From NCBI RefSeq assembly GCF_949628265.1, contig NC_088789.1, positions 4,580,886 to 4,644,885 of the forward strand: a DNA stretch of 64,000 bases, read 5' to 3'. Below, piece by piece: positions 23,701 through 35,388 of this stretch; position 1 is the stretch's first letter, and every line of letters starts with the position of its first letter. This DNA comes from Cloeon dipterum (lineage: Eukaryota > Arthropoda > Insecta > Ephemeroptera > Baetidae). The position numbers and the translations under genes are program-made. The notes below the pieces were generated by a model. It saw nothing but the letters and a program-made list of their open reading frames with translations, did not search any database and was not told the DNA's origin.

Positions 23701-25707
23701 CTTGCGCCCTGGGTCTCGCAACTCCAACGGCTGTGATGGTTGGTACTGGAGTTGGAGCCCAGAGTGGCATTTTGATTAAAGGCGCCGAACCTCTGGAAAA
23801 CGCGCACAAAGTGAAGGCGGTGGTGTTCGACAAAACTGGAACCATCACTCACGGCAAACCAATGGTGGCCAGGATCAGCCTGTTTGTCAAGGAACAGACT
23901 TTGAATCTTGCCCACGTTTTGGCGCTTTTGGGCACTGCTGAAGCCAGCAGCGAACATCCTATTGCGTCTGGTAATTAAAAACATAAATATTGAAAGAAAT
24001 TATTGTTACCCCCAATATTACAATTTTAAAAACAATTATGCTAAATTAAAATTGACAAACAAACCATTTTAAATCAAAGTCTTCATCCTTACTTTGCAGC
24101 TGTTGTTAAGTTTGTCAAAGACGTGGTTGGACCAAACGCCCACCCAGGAACTGCTGAAAATTTCCAGGCTGTGCCTGGCTGTGGACTGAAATGCACCGTA
24201 TCCAGGATTGAAGCACTGACTGAGACCGCACAAAAGTCGGAGGGCGTAATTAATTATGCAAATCACACAAAGTAATTACAATGGGAAGAAAGAAACCTTT
24301 TTTACCTAAAAATATTTCTTATATTTAGATCGGGAGGCACTCAGATTGAAATATCTGGCGTTTTGATAGAAGATGTTCCCTGTGAAATGGCATCAACTGA
24401 GAAAACTGCAAAGGAATTGCAGCAGCTACTCAACATAGACGATCGTTCGGCTCAGTTGACAGGGCCTTTTGATGTTTTGGTGGGCAACCGGGAATGGATG
24501 AAGAGAAATGCCATTGAAATACCCACAGAGGCAGACATGAGAATGATTGATGAAGAGGAGAAAGGCAACACAGCCGTGCTTTGTGCAGTTAATGGTATTT
24601 TGACCTTGGCTCAATCTCGCTTAAATCTTTACGTTACTTTAATTCTTAGGCATTTTGGTCGCCATGGCGAGCGTTGCAGATAGAGTAAAGCCTGAGGCGC
24701 ATTTAGCGGTTTACACACTTAAGAAGATGGGGCTGGAAGTTATTCTACTGACCGGCGACAACAGGAAAACTGCTGCCACCGTCGCGAGGCAGGCCGGCAT
24801 CACTCGAGTTTTTGCTGAAGTTTTGCCATCACACAAGGTAAAATAATAATAATAAAAAATACCTTATTCAAATTAATAATGCTTGGGCGGTTGATGTAGG
24901 TCGCCAAAATTCAAAGACTACAAGAGCAGGGCATGAGAGTGGCTATGGTTGGAGACGGTGTAAATGATTCACCAGCTCTGGCTCAAGCAGATGTTGGAAT
25001 TGCAATTTCGTCTGGCACTGACGTTGCTGTTGAAGCAGCAGACGTAGTCCTTATGAGAGTAAGTGATGCAGCAGACCTGTTAAATTTTAATCATTGAATT
25101 TATTTCCCTGCTGTAGAATGATCTGCTAGACGTGATTGGCTGCTTGGACCTGTCCCGCAAAACTGTCCGCAGAATCAGACTGAACTTCATGTTTGCCAGC
25201 ATGTACAACGTTATTGGAATTCCAGTAGCTGCAGGCGTGTTCAGCCCATTTGGTTTCCTGCTGCAGCCTTGGATGGCATCAGCAGCAATGGCGCTGAGTT
25301 CAGTTTCAGTGGTGGCATCATCCCTCTTCCTAAAAACGTAAGATCCTGCAGTTGCTAGTTGTGCAATCTCATCTACTGATTTTCTATAGGTACGTTAAGC
25401 CTACAAGAGGCACTTTGGTGACCCCCGAGTATCAAGCGGCTGTCGCACGATCAAGGGAATTGCCTGAGGATTCAATTTCGCTGCACAGAGGACTAGACGA
25501 CAAAGACAAAACATTTGCCAGGTCTAACAGCTCGACGATTGGAAGGTACAGTTTTCTTCAAATCAACCATCTTTTTTTACTTCAACGATTATTTTTTCCA
25601 GACTACTGAGCCGAGGGAGCAGAGCTGAAGGCAAAGGCCGTCTCTTGTCTGAAGAGGAGGACTGTCACGATCAGCTGCTTGCTCAAGCAGGGTCATCAGT
25701 GGTATGA
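14776..25707 (+). CDS. ATP7: ATP7 copper-transporting P1B-type ATPase, 1329 aa
   Basis: Orthologue of Menkes/Wilson proteins: pumps Cu(I) into the trans-Golgi lumen to load cuproenzymes, or exports it. Coding exons: 14776-14778 (ATG only), 15973-16030, 19369-19528, 20710-20872, 20928-21426, 21480-21653, 21746-21909, 21967-22194, 22250-22819, 23212-23556, 23613-23970, 24100-24271, 24329-24594, 24650-24837, 24900-25058, 25117-25337, 25390-25545, 25602-25707. They total 1330 codons. N-terminal metal-binding repeats carry GMTCMSC (C107/C110), GMTCASC (C337/C340) and GMSCASC (C413/C416). Three further repeat-like blocks lack CxxC. A Met/His-rich lumenal loop ([13 protein letters not shown]) follows the first membrane segment. 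Catalytic core: TGES (693-696), CPC (817-819), DKTGT (Asp861), SEHPIA (His903), GDGVND (1134-1139). The C-terminus has two LL pairs near acidic residues and ends SSVV, a possible class I PDZ ligand. All catalytic residues are intact. Confidence 0.96.
15000..15960 (+). other. ATP7: ATP7 intron 1, no embedded gene seen
   Basis: AT-rich intron sequence between the ATG-only exon and exon 2. No transposon ends, repeats longer than simple runs, or protein-like frames were seen. Confidence 0.5.
16031..19368 (+). other. ATP7: ATP7 intron 2 (3.3 kb), no embedded gene seen
   Basis: The largest intron of the gene. Short open frames at 17573-17821 on both strands overlap each other, lack domain features and are taken as chance. 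Some GC-richer patches (17620-17800, 18000-18140) could be enhancers, but I see no specific motif. Confidence 0.4.
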
Positions 25708-25862
25708 AGATATCAAGAAATAATATTCTTCAGAAGTAGAGGACAGATAATGTATTTTTCATTTAATCATTAATCAAAGTTAAACACTGCGTTAATTTTG
25801 ATACATAATTTCATCCACCCATCACTACGCAAAGATCATAAAAATATTTTTTCAAACAATAA
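25708..25862. terminator. Convergent 3' ends of ATP7 and the multicopper oxidase
   Basis: Only 155 bp separates the two stop codons on opposite strands. The plus strand has a weak AATAAT at about 25720. I see no canonical AATAAA for either gene in the gap, so the 3' UTRs may overlap. Confidence 0.4.
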
Positions 25863-28667
25863 CTACAGTAATATTATTACACTCAAAACTCCTGTCAATA
25901 TCGTCAAACTTATTCTTTCTTGTGGCGCCGCGTTGCGTCCGTTCAGCCAAGAATTAAGGATTCCTTGATGTTTTGGTGGCTCATTTTTTACGTTAACTGT
26001 TATGTTGTGAACAATTTGATAAGTTACTTTATCTTTGTCTTTGCCTCCATTTATCAGCACAATCTTGACAATATCGTGAATTAATATGGTATTAATTTTA
26101 GTAATATCATTTAAATTACCGTATTATCTGATACGTCAGGTCCATCGTCCAAGTCGTTTGGTATCCAATCTCCACATTTCGGGAATCCCTTTGGTGTTGG
26201 TGCGAACTGTTCAGGTTCTCCTACCTGAACTACAAATGCCATTCCGATCTCGACGTGAAAACCTATGTGGCAATGGAAAAGCCACACTCCTGACAAAACA
26301 TGCACTTTGAAGTACAGCGAAAAATTTATATGTAATCAAATTTACCAGGATTTGCCGCTTTTATTCGCAACTGGGCCAGTCCTCCATCAGGAATGGACAC
26401 AGTGTCTTTCAAAATAGCATGTAGATTCACCTTCTTATTCTTCTTGCTCTGTTGCATGAATTTTTTCACTTCTTGCAAATTCGTGCTCATGCCCAGTTTT
26501 TTAATTGCCATGACATGGAAGGCATGGCCGTGCAAGTGGAATGGGTGGTTGGCATCAAATCTATTTCCTATTTAAAGCACTAATTTAAGTACCCAAAATT
26601 AAAATTTCTTAAAGTTTACCTTCATCAAATAGAACAAAATCCACTATGTCGTTCACGTTGACCTTAATGCGGTGCAGGCACTTGCAAAAATCTTTAATAG
26701 CGCAGTCCTTCCCTTGCATCCTCAGAGATGTATCATTGCAGCCCAGAGCGTTTAGCTGCTCTCCTGACTGCATTATCAAGGGGGTCGGGGGTAACATCAA
26801 AGTGATGTTGTTTAACTGGGGCGTAGTGAGACTTTCTTCCTTTCTCAATACTAAGTGCAAATAATTTAAATTAATTACATTCTGTCGTCAAACGCGCAAC
26901 ATATACCTTCGTGAAATCCGTACTTGCCAGCTGGGTTTGTAAGTGGGTTGTCTTTAGGGTAAAAATCATAACCTATATAAATTGTATGGTCTGCGTTGGC
27001 TGTCAAAGTTTTCACGTCTCCAGGCTCAAGAGAATGAATTTCAGCCACTGTGAATTTACTGATGTCCTCATCAAATGAGTCCAGGTTCAGCGAATTTAAT
27101 TGCTATAAATATGTGTAAAAGGAAAATCATATTATAAAGTTACCACTGGGACAAGCAAATCATAAGGTAAAATTATAATTTATATTTGGGGGAAGTGTCT
27201 TCTGAACTGCAAAAGGGCACAGACCAAAAAAGCTTAACCTCGCATGGTCCAATCCAAATAAAAATATGCTAAAAATAAATAAGTCATGATCAAACCTTTC
27301 CTTCCCGATGCGCATTTTTGTAGCTGACGAACGGCTCTGGCTCTTTACTCATGTTAGCGCCTTCATATGTTAATATCGCCGCTTGGAAAGCAGACCGAAA
27401 GCGTTCATCGCAGTCCATCAAGCCTTTAATCCTGATCCAGTAGCGCCCGATTGATTGGTTTGCACTGAGGACGAAATCAAACCGTTCGCCAGCATAGGAT
27501 ACCACAGAGTCAACTGAAGCGGTAGAGGTTAATTTCAGAGCTAAAAATATTAGAACCTTCTTGTGAATTCACCTGGAATAGGTTGGAGGTTTGATCCGTC
27601 AGTTGAAATCACGGTGATTGTGTGGTTGTCAACTGACAGCTCCATCGGGCAGTTGTTATATCCAGAGTTTATCAGACGGAAGCGATATTTTTTGCCCTGC
27701 GCACCAAAACGCATTGAATACTTGACTAAACTAGTTTAATTATTATTACTTTTTTCACGACGAAATTCTCAAGTGGAGCCGCGAATGAGTTATTTCCACT
27801 CTCGTATCGGCCCTTTCCATTCACCAGGATGTTGTCGGGCTTGTTGTCTCCTGCTGCAAAGTGGTGCGCGATGAGTTTGCTGATGGTCGACTCGTGCAGC
27901 CAGTCATTCAAAATAATCACATGTTCTGGTAGGTCGAAGTCATAGAGGGACCTGTGCGGGTCCACAGGGTCCTCGATTATCAAAGCTCCGAAAACGCCGT
28001 CTCCCCTCTGAACGCCTGCGGCACCGTGGTGCTGAGTTCAAATATTCAAAGCGGGGAATAGCGCAGTATACCTGAATGCGAATGCCAGAAATGGGTGCCT
28101 TGGGTGTCTGCCTTGAATATGTACCTAAAGGTTGAGCCGGGAGATATCGGACACTGGGTGACCGACGGCACGCCGTCCATGTGTGGCGACCCTTTTTGGT
28201 GGTGGCCGTGCCAGTGCACTGAGGTGGTCTCGCTCATCAACGAGTTGTGCACATCGACGACTATTTTATCGCCATAGCAAACCTTGAGGCCAAAATTCAG
28301 TCTCCTGAATAATTGGATATAAGCGCCCGCTTACTCTTATTTCTGGTCCCGGCAGTTGCCTGTTAACGACAGCGATGAGCCTTGCTACTCCGTCTCCCGC
28401 AACGCAATCTTGCCGCATGCAGTCTGTAACATTTCCAAAGGCGCAGGCATAGCAAGCTTTGCTCAGCGTTTGATAGGGCTCCACTTCAAAGTTGTAGTAG
28501 CAGGTCATAGGTTGGGTGGAATTGTTGCATGATCTCCGGCAAGGATGGCTGTCCTTTGCAGCAAATGCTAAAAATTCTCGTGGGTTAAGAACGTACTACT
28601 TAGTCAAAAAGCAGTAAAATTTACCTGAAACCGCATAAAATGCGAGAATAGCCGAAAAAACCAGCAT
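25863..28667 (-). CDS. Multicopper oxidase (laccase/ferroxidase-like) with membrane-anchor tail, 704 aa
   Basis: Secreted-pathway oxidase that uses four copper ions to oxidise phenols or Fe(II) while reducing O2 to water. Eleven exons: 28667-28625, 28567-28335, 28282-28072, 28015-27750, 27696-27573, 27513-27296, 27102-26907, 26850-26620, 26567-26346, 26289-26120, 26063-25863. They total 705 codons. A signal peptide ([14 protein letters not shown]) is followed by the Cys-rich segment typical of insect laccases ([17 protein letters not shown]). All four copper motifs are present: HWHGHH (115-120), HFWHSHS (156-162), HPFHLHGH (515-522) and [12 protein letters not shown] (587-598), with an axial Met at the type 1 site. 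The last 16 residues are hydrophobic ([16 protein letters not shown]) after a small-residue stretch (NGRNAAPQ), the pattern of a GPI-anchor signal. This points to a cell-surface enzyme such as the MCO1 ferroxidase group rather than cuticle laccase 2, but the choice of subfamily is inference. Confidence 0.93.
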
Positions 28668-30405
28668 GTTTTTCTGTAACATGAATTTTGATTAATAACT
28701 ATTAATAGAAAATTAAACAGTTTCCTCCCTACTGGTTAAAAACAATTAAACGGCACTTCCAAAGGAAGATAACGCGTTCATGAAACATAATATACTCTTA
28801 TCATCAGTTTGTTTTGCATTGATCCCTTTTCGCCAAGACTGTCAGTTTGAGTGAAATAAAAAAAACTCACGTGTGATGCACTCCAACAATGTTAAATTAT
28901 GCAGATGAATGATGACGGAGTGCAGCACCAAACAACACGCACCGACGTTCAGCAGACGTATGAAAAAATGTGGGACTTGTGAACGAAAACTCACACCACG
29001 AGCTCGTCAGGTACATGGAGGAGTAGGGATTCATCAAACTATCAAGCTTGCATTAAACAAATGTTATGTAATGTTGGAATAGGTGCTGATTGTTGAAGGT
29101 TATGGCAGTAAGAAAGAAACAACATAATTTCAGCTATATATTAGTAATATTTATTGTAATTTACAAAACATTATTCAGTCAAGTCAGCTATATATTTGAC
29201 ATATACAACATATACAATTTTATGATACTGTAATATCTTTAGTCATCATTTAATGACTTTTACAACTGTTTTGAAAAATTTCAATCAATGCTGAAAGACA
29301 TTTTCACTTAAATTTGACTATCCCAAGTTAAAGACAAAGTGGAGCCTTGAGGCAGCAATTTCCACACTCAATTGAATTGTGCTAAAAGAAGTGTTGCCAA
29401 TAAAGCTATAATATAATTGCTCTCGTCAACTGGGATGCACAAGTGGTTAAGGAGAAAATAATAGAGCAATTTGCCTTGCACGTCGAAGGAAAAACTCGCC
29501 AGTCATTCAGGAATTAGTTGCAACGCTATTGTGAGGCGCCCGTTTCCGTCAATGCCTTTGTGAAAATCTACCGGCGCTTAATCAGGACGCGCGCGCGTCA
29601 CTTTTTGCAACACTCATTTCGGTCCAACCAGTGCAGCTAATGGACGGATGATTTGAAAGGAATAAACCTCGCCTGAGGGTCAAGAATTGGAAGTGCATGA
29701 CTCGGAAATTTTAAAGTGCCAAAAGGCAACACTCTTTTTGTTGCGGTGCTGACCAGGGCACTGACCTTTCTTCAATAAGTAGTGTGGATTCATTGCTTTA
29801 CTGATGTTAGTTAATAGGTTCATAATTATTTTATAAAATAAATAAAACGTTATCCGAAAAAATCCACCAAGAAGGTTACCGGAACAAAATTGACCTAAAA
29901 AGATGAAGTAACACAATTTAAAAAGAGGAACTTACTGGACCATTATTATTTTTAATGACAATACTTTACAGGATCATCGCAGCGGGGGAAATTTTCAGGA
30001 TTTCTCTCTTTTACGGACGTGATAAAAATTAAAATGTGCTTAGCCTTAACACTAGCAGAGGATTCGTGTAATATATTTAATAAATGTCAAGGAGTAAGTG
30101 AGTTTTTAACACTGGAATTTTAAGAAATTTTTCCTTATATCGTAAAGCTGTCAGGGCAGTGGCGCCAAGGAAAAAAGAATATCATGCATCCCGCGGTAGG
30201 AACGAATAATATATAGCTAAATAATTGAGTGCAAGGACCTTGCTGAAGCATTTTTACTGGGTCGACCAAGCTATGGGCAGCAAGAGGCTGCTGCAGGCTC
30301 TATTTCACTTTCACTGCGAGCGTATTTTATTCCCAGCAACGATTTTAACAATTCATTACGCAAATTCTGATTGAGCAGAACAAGTTTGCGGATTTGCATA
30401 ATATA
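28668..30405. other. Intergenic, includes promoter of the multicopper oxidase
   Basis: No coding sequence recognised. A minus-strand donor-like sequence near 28866 (ACTCAC on plus) suggests a 5' UTR exon for the oxidase gene. The rest is AT-rich up to the retrotransposon insertion. Confidence 0.4.
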
Positions 30406-30792
30406 TGTAGTGGTTGCGGAGCCGAGCTCCCATTCCTTTTTCATTTTTAGCCTAGGGTATTGTTATTCATGATTGTTAGAAATTCGTTAATGCAACAGAG
30501 AGAGAGATTTTTAATTTAAATTAGTTTTCGCCGGACACACGAGCCAACAAGTCGCATCTTAAGAGTTCCGAGCGTTTAATTGTGAAGGACCCGGCTCAAT
30601 CGGGTAAATTCTTTTCTAATTTTAAATTGTTCTTCAAGACAAATCTCTTTAAATTGTCAATTCTAAGTCGTGTATCAATTTTGTTTAAAGGTCCTTGTAT
30701 TCTGTTAGACTAAGTCGCCAAGTGACTGACGTTCATAAAGAGAAGAATTCGTTGAAAATCCCGCAAGGTTTAATTTCCACCTACTACCCCCC
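30406..30792 (+). repeat. 5' LTR
   Basis: Begins TGTAGTGGTTGCGG and ends in a CTACTAC(C)n run. Matches 34999-35385 with no difference that I could find by eye. The exact 3' edge is uncertain because the C-run is 8 long here and 6 long in the other copy. Confidence 0.9.
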
Positions 30793-30798
30793 CCAAAG

Positions 30799-30813
30799 TG
30801 GTGACCCACGACG
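30799..30813 (+). other. Retrotransposon primer-binding site, tRNA-Trp-like
   Basis: TGGTGACCCACGACG lies a few bases inside the 5' LTR. TGG matches the complement of a tRNA CCA end, and the next bases fit tRNA-Trp except for one extra A. The identification is from family knowledge and a remembered tRNA sequence. Confidence 0.55.
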
Positions 30814-30846
30814 AAAATTGACACGAACACGCGCAGCCAGAGTGAT

Positions 30847-31866
30847 ATGATGTCGTTTGAGGTGACTGATTTTGGATTCCCTGGCGGGGCCAACGAAAAT
30901 CTGAACAATCAAGAAGACGGTGAAGTGCTGAGATTAAAAAACGACAATGCAGCTTTGCAGCAAAGAATCGCCATGATGGAACAGCAGTTGCTGAATTTGA
31001 ATTCGCAACAACGTGGTTCGCAACAGTCGACAGAAATTTCATTGAATGAGTCGATGCAACCATTGTTGATTGATATTGGAAATAATGCTGCTCAGTCAAC
31101 TATGATTCAGCCTTCTCATTGTTTCAAAATGAACTACAAGCCACCAACATTCATTCCGAGCAATCCTGAGATCTTCTTCGCTCTTTTGGAAAACCAATTT
31201 AATTAATTAATTTATCCACCGCTTCAAGATGCGTACAAAACTCTGAAAGTTCAAATCCTGAAGAATTTCTCCCCTACTGTTGGACAAACCGTTCAGCAGT
31301 TTTTGAAGGGTGAAAGTATTCGAGCTAAGGAATTGCCAACTGCATTTCTGGCTCGATTGAGGAGCATGTGCTCTAAACTTAACCTACCGAACGTGTCGGA
31401 TGCATTGCTCAAGGGCATTTTCTTGAAGGGTTTGCCCTCTGATGCCCAAAGCAAAATTTACCATCTAGAAAACCTTGATGAAGCTGCTACCATGCTGGAC
31501 AGCGCCCGTGAATGGTCTTTGATGGGACATGAGTTGTCGGTTCATGCGATTGCGAAGACCGCTCCAGTCGAGAAGGAATCGGACATAACGAACGTGCTCA
31601 AGGAACTGCAGAAGAGCAACGCGCTGATAATGGAGGAGCTGATAGAGCTTAGAAGATCAAGGAATCGGTCTCCCACACCCCGTGGTACAGATCGAGAAAG
31701 AAGACGATCATCTTCGAGGTCGCGCCAGCACAAAAATGGTGTCTGCTGGTATCATTACAGATTTGGCGACAGGGCTTTTCAATGCAACTCCCCGTGCTTG
31801 CTGGAGAATCATCCCTTGGCCACCCCTCCTGAGATTGAGTCGACAAACGCCAAGGGCAAGCAGTAA
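30847..31866 (+). pseudogene. gag: Retrotransposon gag, interrupted by one stop codon
   Basis: Nucleocapsid/capsid polyprotein. Frame 1 is open from the ATG at 30847 to the TAA at 31864 except for a single in-frame TAA at 31204-31206. The frame is otherwise continuous and protein-like on both sides. The N-terminal part holds a short coiled-coil-like region and the motif YKPPTFIPSNPEIFFALLE typical of gypsy Gag starts. The C-terminal part is Arg/Ser-rich, followed by a knuckle CWYHYRFGDRAFQCNSPC with spacing C-x2-H-x9-C-x3-C. The stop falls in a repetitive AATTAATTAATTT string, so a small deletion or slippage could also be involved. The copy could not make full-length Gag without readthrough. 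Confidence 0.85.
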
Positions 31867-34800
31867 TTGCGGCCGCTGTTTGCCCACCTTCATCAGGTCG
31901 CCTATTCATCCCTGACAAGACTTCAGAACAGGTTTACCTAATTGACACCGGGTCCGATGTTAGCGTTTTCCCGTCATCCTATTTGCGCGGTACTAAATTA
32001 ATTCCATCAACAATTTCTCTCTCTGCGGCAAACGATACGCCGATTAGAACATTCGGATTCGTTGAAAAAACTGTCAGTTTGGGACTAAAAAGGGATTTCA
32101 GATGGTCATTTCTCGTTGCCGAGATTTCAGATCCCATCATTGGGGCTGATTTTTTAACACACTTTGACCTGTTAGTAGATTTGAAGCAGAAAAAACTGAT
32201 CGATAAATTGACCAATGTGGCTACCAGCAGTTTTAGCAGTCTGATTAATTCTAACACACCCAGTGTGCGGGTGATTGAACAAAACCACTCGTATTTCCAT
32301 TTGATACAAAAATTCCCAGATCTCTTTTCTGCTGACAACAAACGGCGTCACATCAAACACAATTTTGTGCACGAGATTGAGACAGTTCCAAATTTGGTAG
32401 TGAAAAATAGATTTCGGCGATTAGATCCAGTCAAGCAAGCTTTTGCACACAAAGAGTTCCTTAGGATGTTAGAAAGTGGGGAAGCGCGCCGATCGTCGTC
32501 TAGTATGTCATCTGCATTGCACATGGTGCCTAAAAAGAACTCGGGTCAATGGAGATGTTGCGGAGATTATCGAGCACTGAATGCGGGAACAGTCCCAAAT
32601 AACTACCCAATGCGTTCCATCCAGGATTTTACCCATAATTTGGCGGGATGTAAAATATTTTCTGCTCTAGATTTGCCCCAAGCGTATCACTTTATCCCAG
32701 TGCATCCAGATCATATTTACAAGACCGCTATTACCACGCCTTTTGGACTCTTTGAATTTCCTTTCATGCCTTTTGGCCTCAAAAATGCTTCTCAGTCATT
32801 TCAATCATTCATTGATTCGCTGATTGGAGACTTGGATTTTGTCTACGTGTATATAGATGATATTCTCATTGCATCCAAAAATGAAGAAGATCATCTATTG
32901 CACGTGGAAACTGTCCTTAAAAAGCTTGACGAAGCAGGTTTGAGGTTAAATGTGCAGAAATGCAAATTTGGCGTGCAGGAGATTGATTTTCTCGGCGTTC
33001 ATATTTCAGCTGACGGCATCTCCGCAAAGAAGGAAAGAGTGCAAGCTATAGTTGATTTCCCGATTCCAAAGACGGTGGGAGAATTGCGTTCATACTTGGG
33101 CACGATTAATTTTTACCATCGTTTCTTGCCTCACATTGCCGAGATTTTAGCACCTCTGACAGCACTTCTTTCAGGACCAAAACAGTCTAAAAAAGACAAA
33201 CTAAAATGGACAAATGAACACCAGAAAGCTTTTGAAAAAAGCAAAGAGTTGCTTGTTTCGTCCACTTTGCTTGCTCATCCGTTACCAGGTGCAAAATTGT
33301 CGCTCGTTACTGATGCGTCAAATTTAGCAATTGGTGGCGTACTGCAGCAGCAAGTGGAGGAAGACTGGCAGCCCTTGGCATTTTTCAGTAGAAAATTGTC
33401 AAAAACCGAGCAAAAGTACTCCACTTACGATCGCGAATTGTTAGCGATCAATGACGCGGTTAAAAAATTCAGGCATCATCTCGAGGGCCGAAATTTCACT
33501 ATTCTGACTGACCATCTACCGTTGACTTTTGCTTTCACCAAAAATAGACAAGACTGCACCCCGCGACAATGCAATCATTTGGAGCGTATAAGCCAGTATT
33601 CTACCGACATTCAATTTATCCGGGGAAATTGCAATATTGTCGCGGACACAATGTCGAGACTAGCAGCGATCACAGCTAGATTCCCACTTCTGGAATTGGC
33701 GCAAGCTCAAGTAAGTGACGCAGAACTTGCTCTTGCACGCAAGGGGAAGTCTGCATTACAACTTCTTGATTACCCTCTGCCAAATTCAGATTTGAGAGTT
33801 TGGTGTGATTGCACCAATGGAAAAATTAGACCATTCGTCACTTCACAATTTAGGAAACAGGCGTTTGATTTGGTGCACGGACTAAGCCATCCTGGTATTA
33901 AAACCACTGTGAGAATGATAACTAAAAAATTTGTGTGGCCAGGAATGAAGAAAGACTGTACAGAGTGGTCAAAAGCGTGTCTTGCTTGCCAAACGTCAAA
34001 GATCCACGTGCACAATCGCACACCATTACAAAGTTTTCCCCTGCCTGAACACAGATTCTCATCTTTGCATGTGGACTTGGTCACTTTGCCATATTCAGAT
34101 GGTTTTAAATATCTCTTGACAGTCATTGACAGGTACACCCGGTGGCCTGAGGCAATTCCGTTAACCGACATTACTGCCGAGACCGTTTCTCGAGCATTTT
34201 ATGAAAATTGGATTTGCCGTTTCGGTTGTCCTCTGACTGTGGTATGTGACCAAGGTAGACAATTCATTTCTGATCTTTTTGAAAAACTGGCCGAACAGAT
34301 GGGATTTAAATTAGATTTCACAACTGCTTATCATCCACAGTGTAATGGCATGGTGGAGCGCTTGCATCGCACGCTTAAAGCAGCGCTCATGTGCCACAAA
34401 GGGCAATGGACAGCCGCCTTGTCAACCGTTTTGCTAGGATTGCGAACTGTGTTAAAGGAGGATTTGAGGTGCAGCACAGCAGAGTTGTTATACGGCGAAC
34501 AATTAAAATTGCCGGGTGAATTTTTCGTTAAATCCGAGAATGAAATGCCGCAACATGAGTTGTTAATTAAATTGCGCGCGATCATTGAAAAATTACGTCC
34601 GACTCCTGCTTCACACCATTCAAATCACCTCAAAACATTTGTTCATCCTGATATGGCTACTGCTTCACACTGTTTTGTGCGTACTGATGCGGTCAGAAAA
34701 TCATTGCAGCCTCCATACACTGGTCCTTTCCCGATAGTAGAAAGAGGACCCAAGTTTTTCAAGTTAGAAATCAAAGGCCAGCACAAAAATGTCAGTGTAG

Positions 34801-34949
34801 ACCGTCTGAAACCAGCTTTTATTTTAGCCACAGAGTCTGTCTCTTCAATAGAAGTAGTTAAAAGCAAAGTGGTGGAAGAGCAGACCGATCAAACTGAAAC
34901 TGTCGAGAAAACTGCAAAGTCGTGCAGAAAAGTAAGATTTGCAATTTGA
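31839..34949 (+). CDS. pol: Retrotransposon pol polyprotein (PR-RT-RH-IN)
   Basis: The frame opens at 31839, overlaps the end of gag by 28 nt in the -1 frame, and runs to a stop at 34947-34949 without interruption (about 1036 codons). Domains in order: aspartic protease [12 protein letters not shown] (31938 on), with GADF flap region; reverse transcriptase with [11 protein letters not shown] and the catalytic YIDD (about 32850); RNase H with [19 protein letters not shown] and LTDHLPL; integrase zinc finger HGLSHPG…CLACQTSK; integrase core with Asp in LHVDLV, Asp in VVCDQGRQF and Glu in GMVERLHR; and a C-terminal GPY/F-like segment ([18 protein letters not shown]). No chromodomain is visible. 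All catalytic residues are present, so this copy could supply enzymes even though its gag is broken. A -1 ribosomal frameshift is the expected route of expression. Confidence 0.93.
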   Translation, partial: VDKRQGQAVIAAAVCPPSSGRLFIPDKTSEQVYLIDTGSDVSVFPSSYLRGTKLIPSTISLSAANDTPIRTFGFVEKTVSLGLKRDFRWSFLVAEISDPIIGADFLTHFDLLVDLKQKKLIDKLTNVATSSFSSLINSNTPSVRVIEQNHSYFHLIQKFPDLFSADNKRRHIKHNFVHEIETVPNLVVKNRFRRLDPVKQAFAHKEFLRMLESGEARRSSSSMSSALHMVPKKNSGQWRCCGDYRALNAGTVPNNYPMRSIQDFTHNLAGCKIFSALDLPQAYHFIPVHPDHIYKTAITTPFGLFEFPFMPFGLKNASQSFQSFIDSLIGDLDFVYVYIDDILIASKNEEDHLLHVETVLKKLDEAGLRLNVQKCKFGVQEIDFLGVHISADGISAKKERVQAIVDFPIPKTVGELRSYLGTINFYHRFLPHIAEILAPLTALLSGPKQSKKDKLKWTNEHQKAFEKSKELLVSSTLLAHPLPGAKLSLVTDASNLAIGGVLQQQVEEDWQPLAFFSRKLSKTEQKYSTYDRELLAINDAVKKFRHHLEGRNFTILTDHLPLTFAFTKNRQDCTPRQCNHLERISQYSTDIQFIRGNCNIVADTMSRLAAITARFPLLELAQAQVSDAELALARKGKSALQLLDYPLPNSDLRVWCDCTNGKIRPFVTSQFRKQAFDLVHGLSHPGIKTTVRMITKKFVWPGMKKDCTEWSKACLACQTSKIHVHNRTPLQSFPLPEHRFSSLHVDLVTLPYSDGFKYLLTVIDRYTRWPEAIPLTDITAETVSRAFYENWICRFGCPLTVVCDQGRQFISDLFEKLAEQMGFKLDFTTAYHPQCNGMVERLHRTLKAALMCHKGQWTAALSTVLLGLRTVLKEDLRCSTAELLYGEQLKLPGEFFVKSENEMPQHELLIKLRAIIEKLRPTPASHHSNHLKTFVHPDMATASHCFVRTDAVRKSLQPPYTGPFPIVERGPKFFKLEIKGQHKNVSVDRLKPAFILATESVSSIEVVKSKVVEEQTDQTETVEKTAKSCRKVRFAI

Positions 34950-34998
34950 GTTTAGTTATTGTCTCTTAAAACTTCCAGTTTACTCCCCCCGGACTAAA

Positions 34999-35385
34999 TG
35001 TAGTGGTTGCGGAGCCGAGCTCCCATTCCTTTTTCATTTTTAGCCTAGGGTATTGTTATTCATGATTGTTAGAAATTCGTTAATGCAACAGAGAGAGAGA
35101 TTTTTAATTTAAATTAGTTTTCGCCGGACACACGAGCCAACAAGTCGCATCTTAAGAGTTCCGAGCGTTTAATTGTGAAGGACCCGGCTCAATCGGGTAA
35201 ATTCTTTTCTAATTTTAAATTGTTCTTCAAGACAAATCTCTTTAAATTGTCAATTCTAAGTCGTGTATCAATTTTGTTTAAAGGTCCTTGTATTCTGTTA
35301 GACTAAGTCGCCAAGTGACTGACGTTCATAAAGAGAAGAATTCGTTGAAAATCCCGCAAGGTTTAATTTCCACCTACTACCCCCC
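34999..35385 (+). repeat. 3' LTR
   Basis: Same 387 bp as the 5' LTR. The bases directly before it (…ACTCCCCCCGGACTAAA) are not a polypurine tract, which is unusual for the plus-strand primer of this class. Confidence 0.9.
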
Positions 35386-35388
35386 TAA

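Larger units (their letters stand above)
30406..35388 (+). mobile_element. Ty3/gypsy LTR retrotransposon, CsRn1/Kabuki-like
   Basis: A full element: two LTRs of about 387 bp that look identical base for base, a primer-binding site, gag, and pol in the order protease, reverse transcriptase, RNase H, integrase. There is no envelope frame. The primer site TGGTGACCCACGACG just after the 5' LTR resembles the complement of the tRNA-Trp 3' end with one extra base. That, together with a CHCC-type Gag zinc knuckle, places it near the CsRn1 group (family knowledge). The sequence before the 5' LTR ends ATATA, and an ATATA follows the 3' LTR within an AT run, so a 5-bp target duplication is possible but ambiguous. 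It sits between the multicopper oxidase and HYI genes and interrupts neither. Confidence 0.92.
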
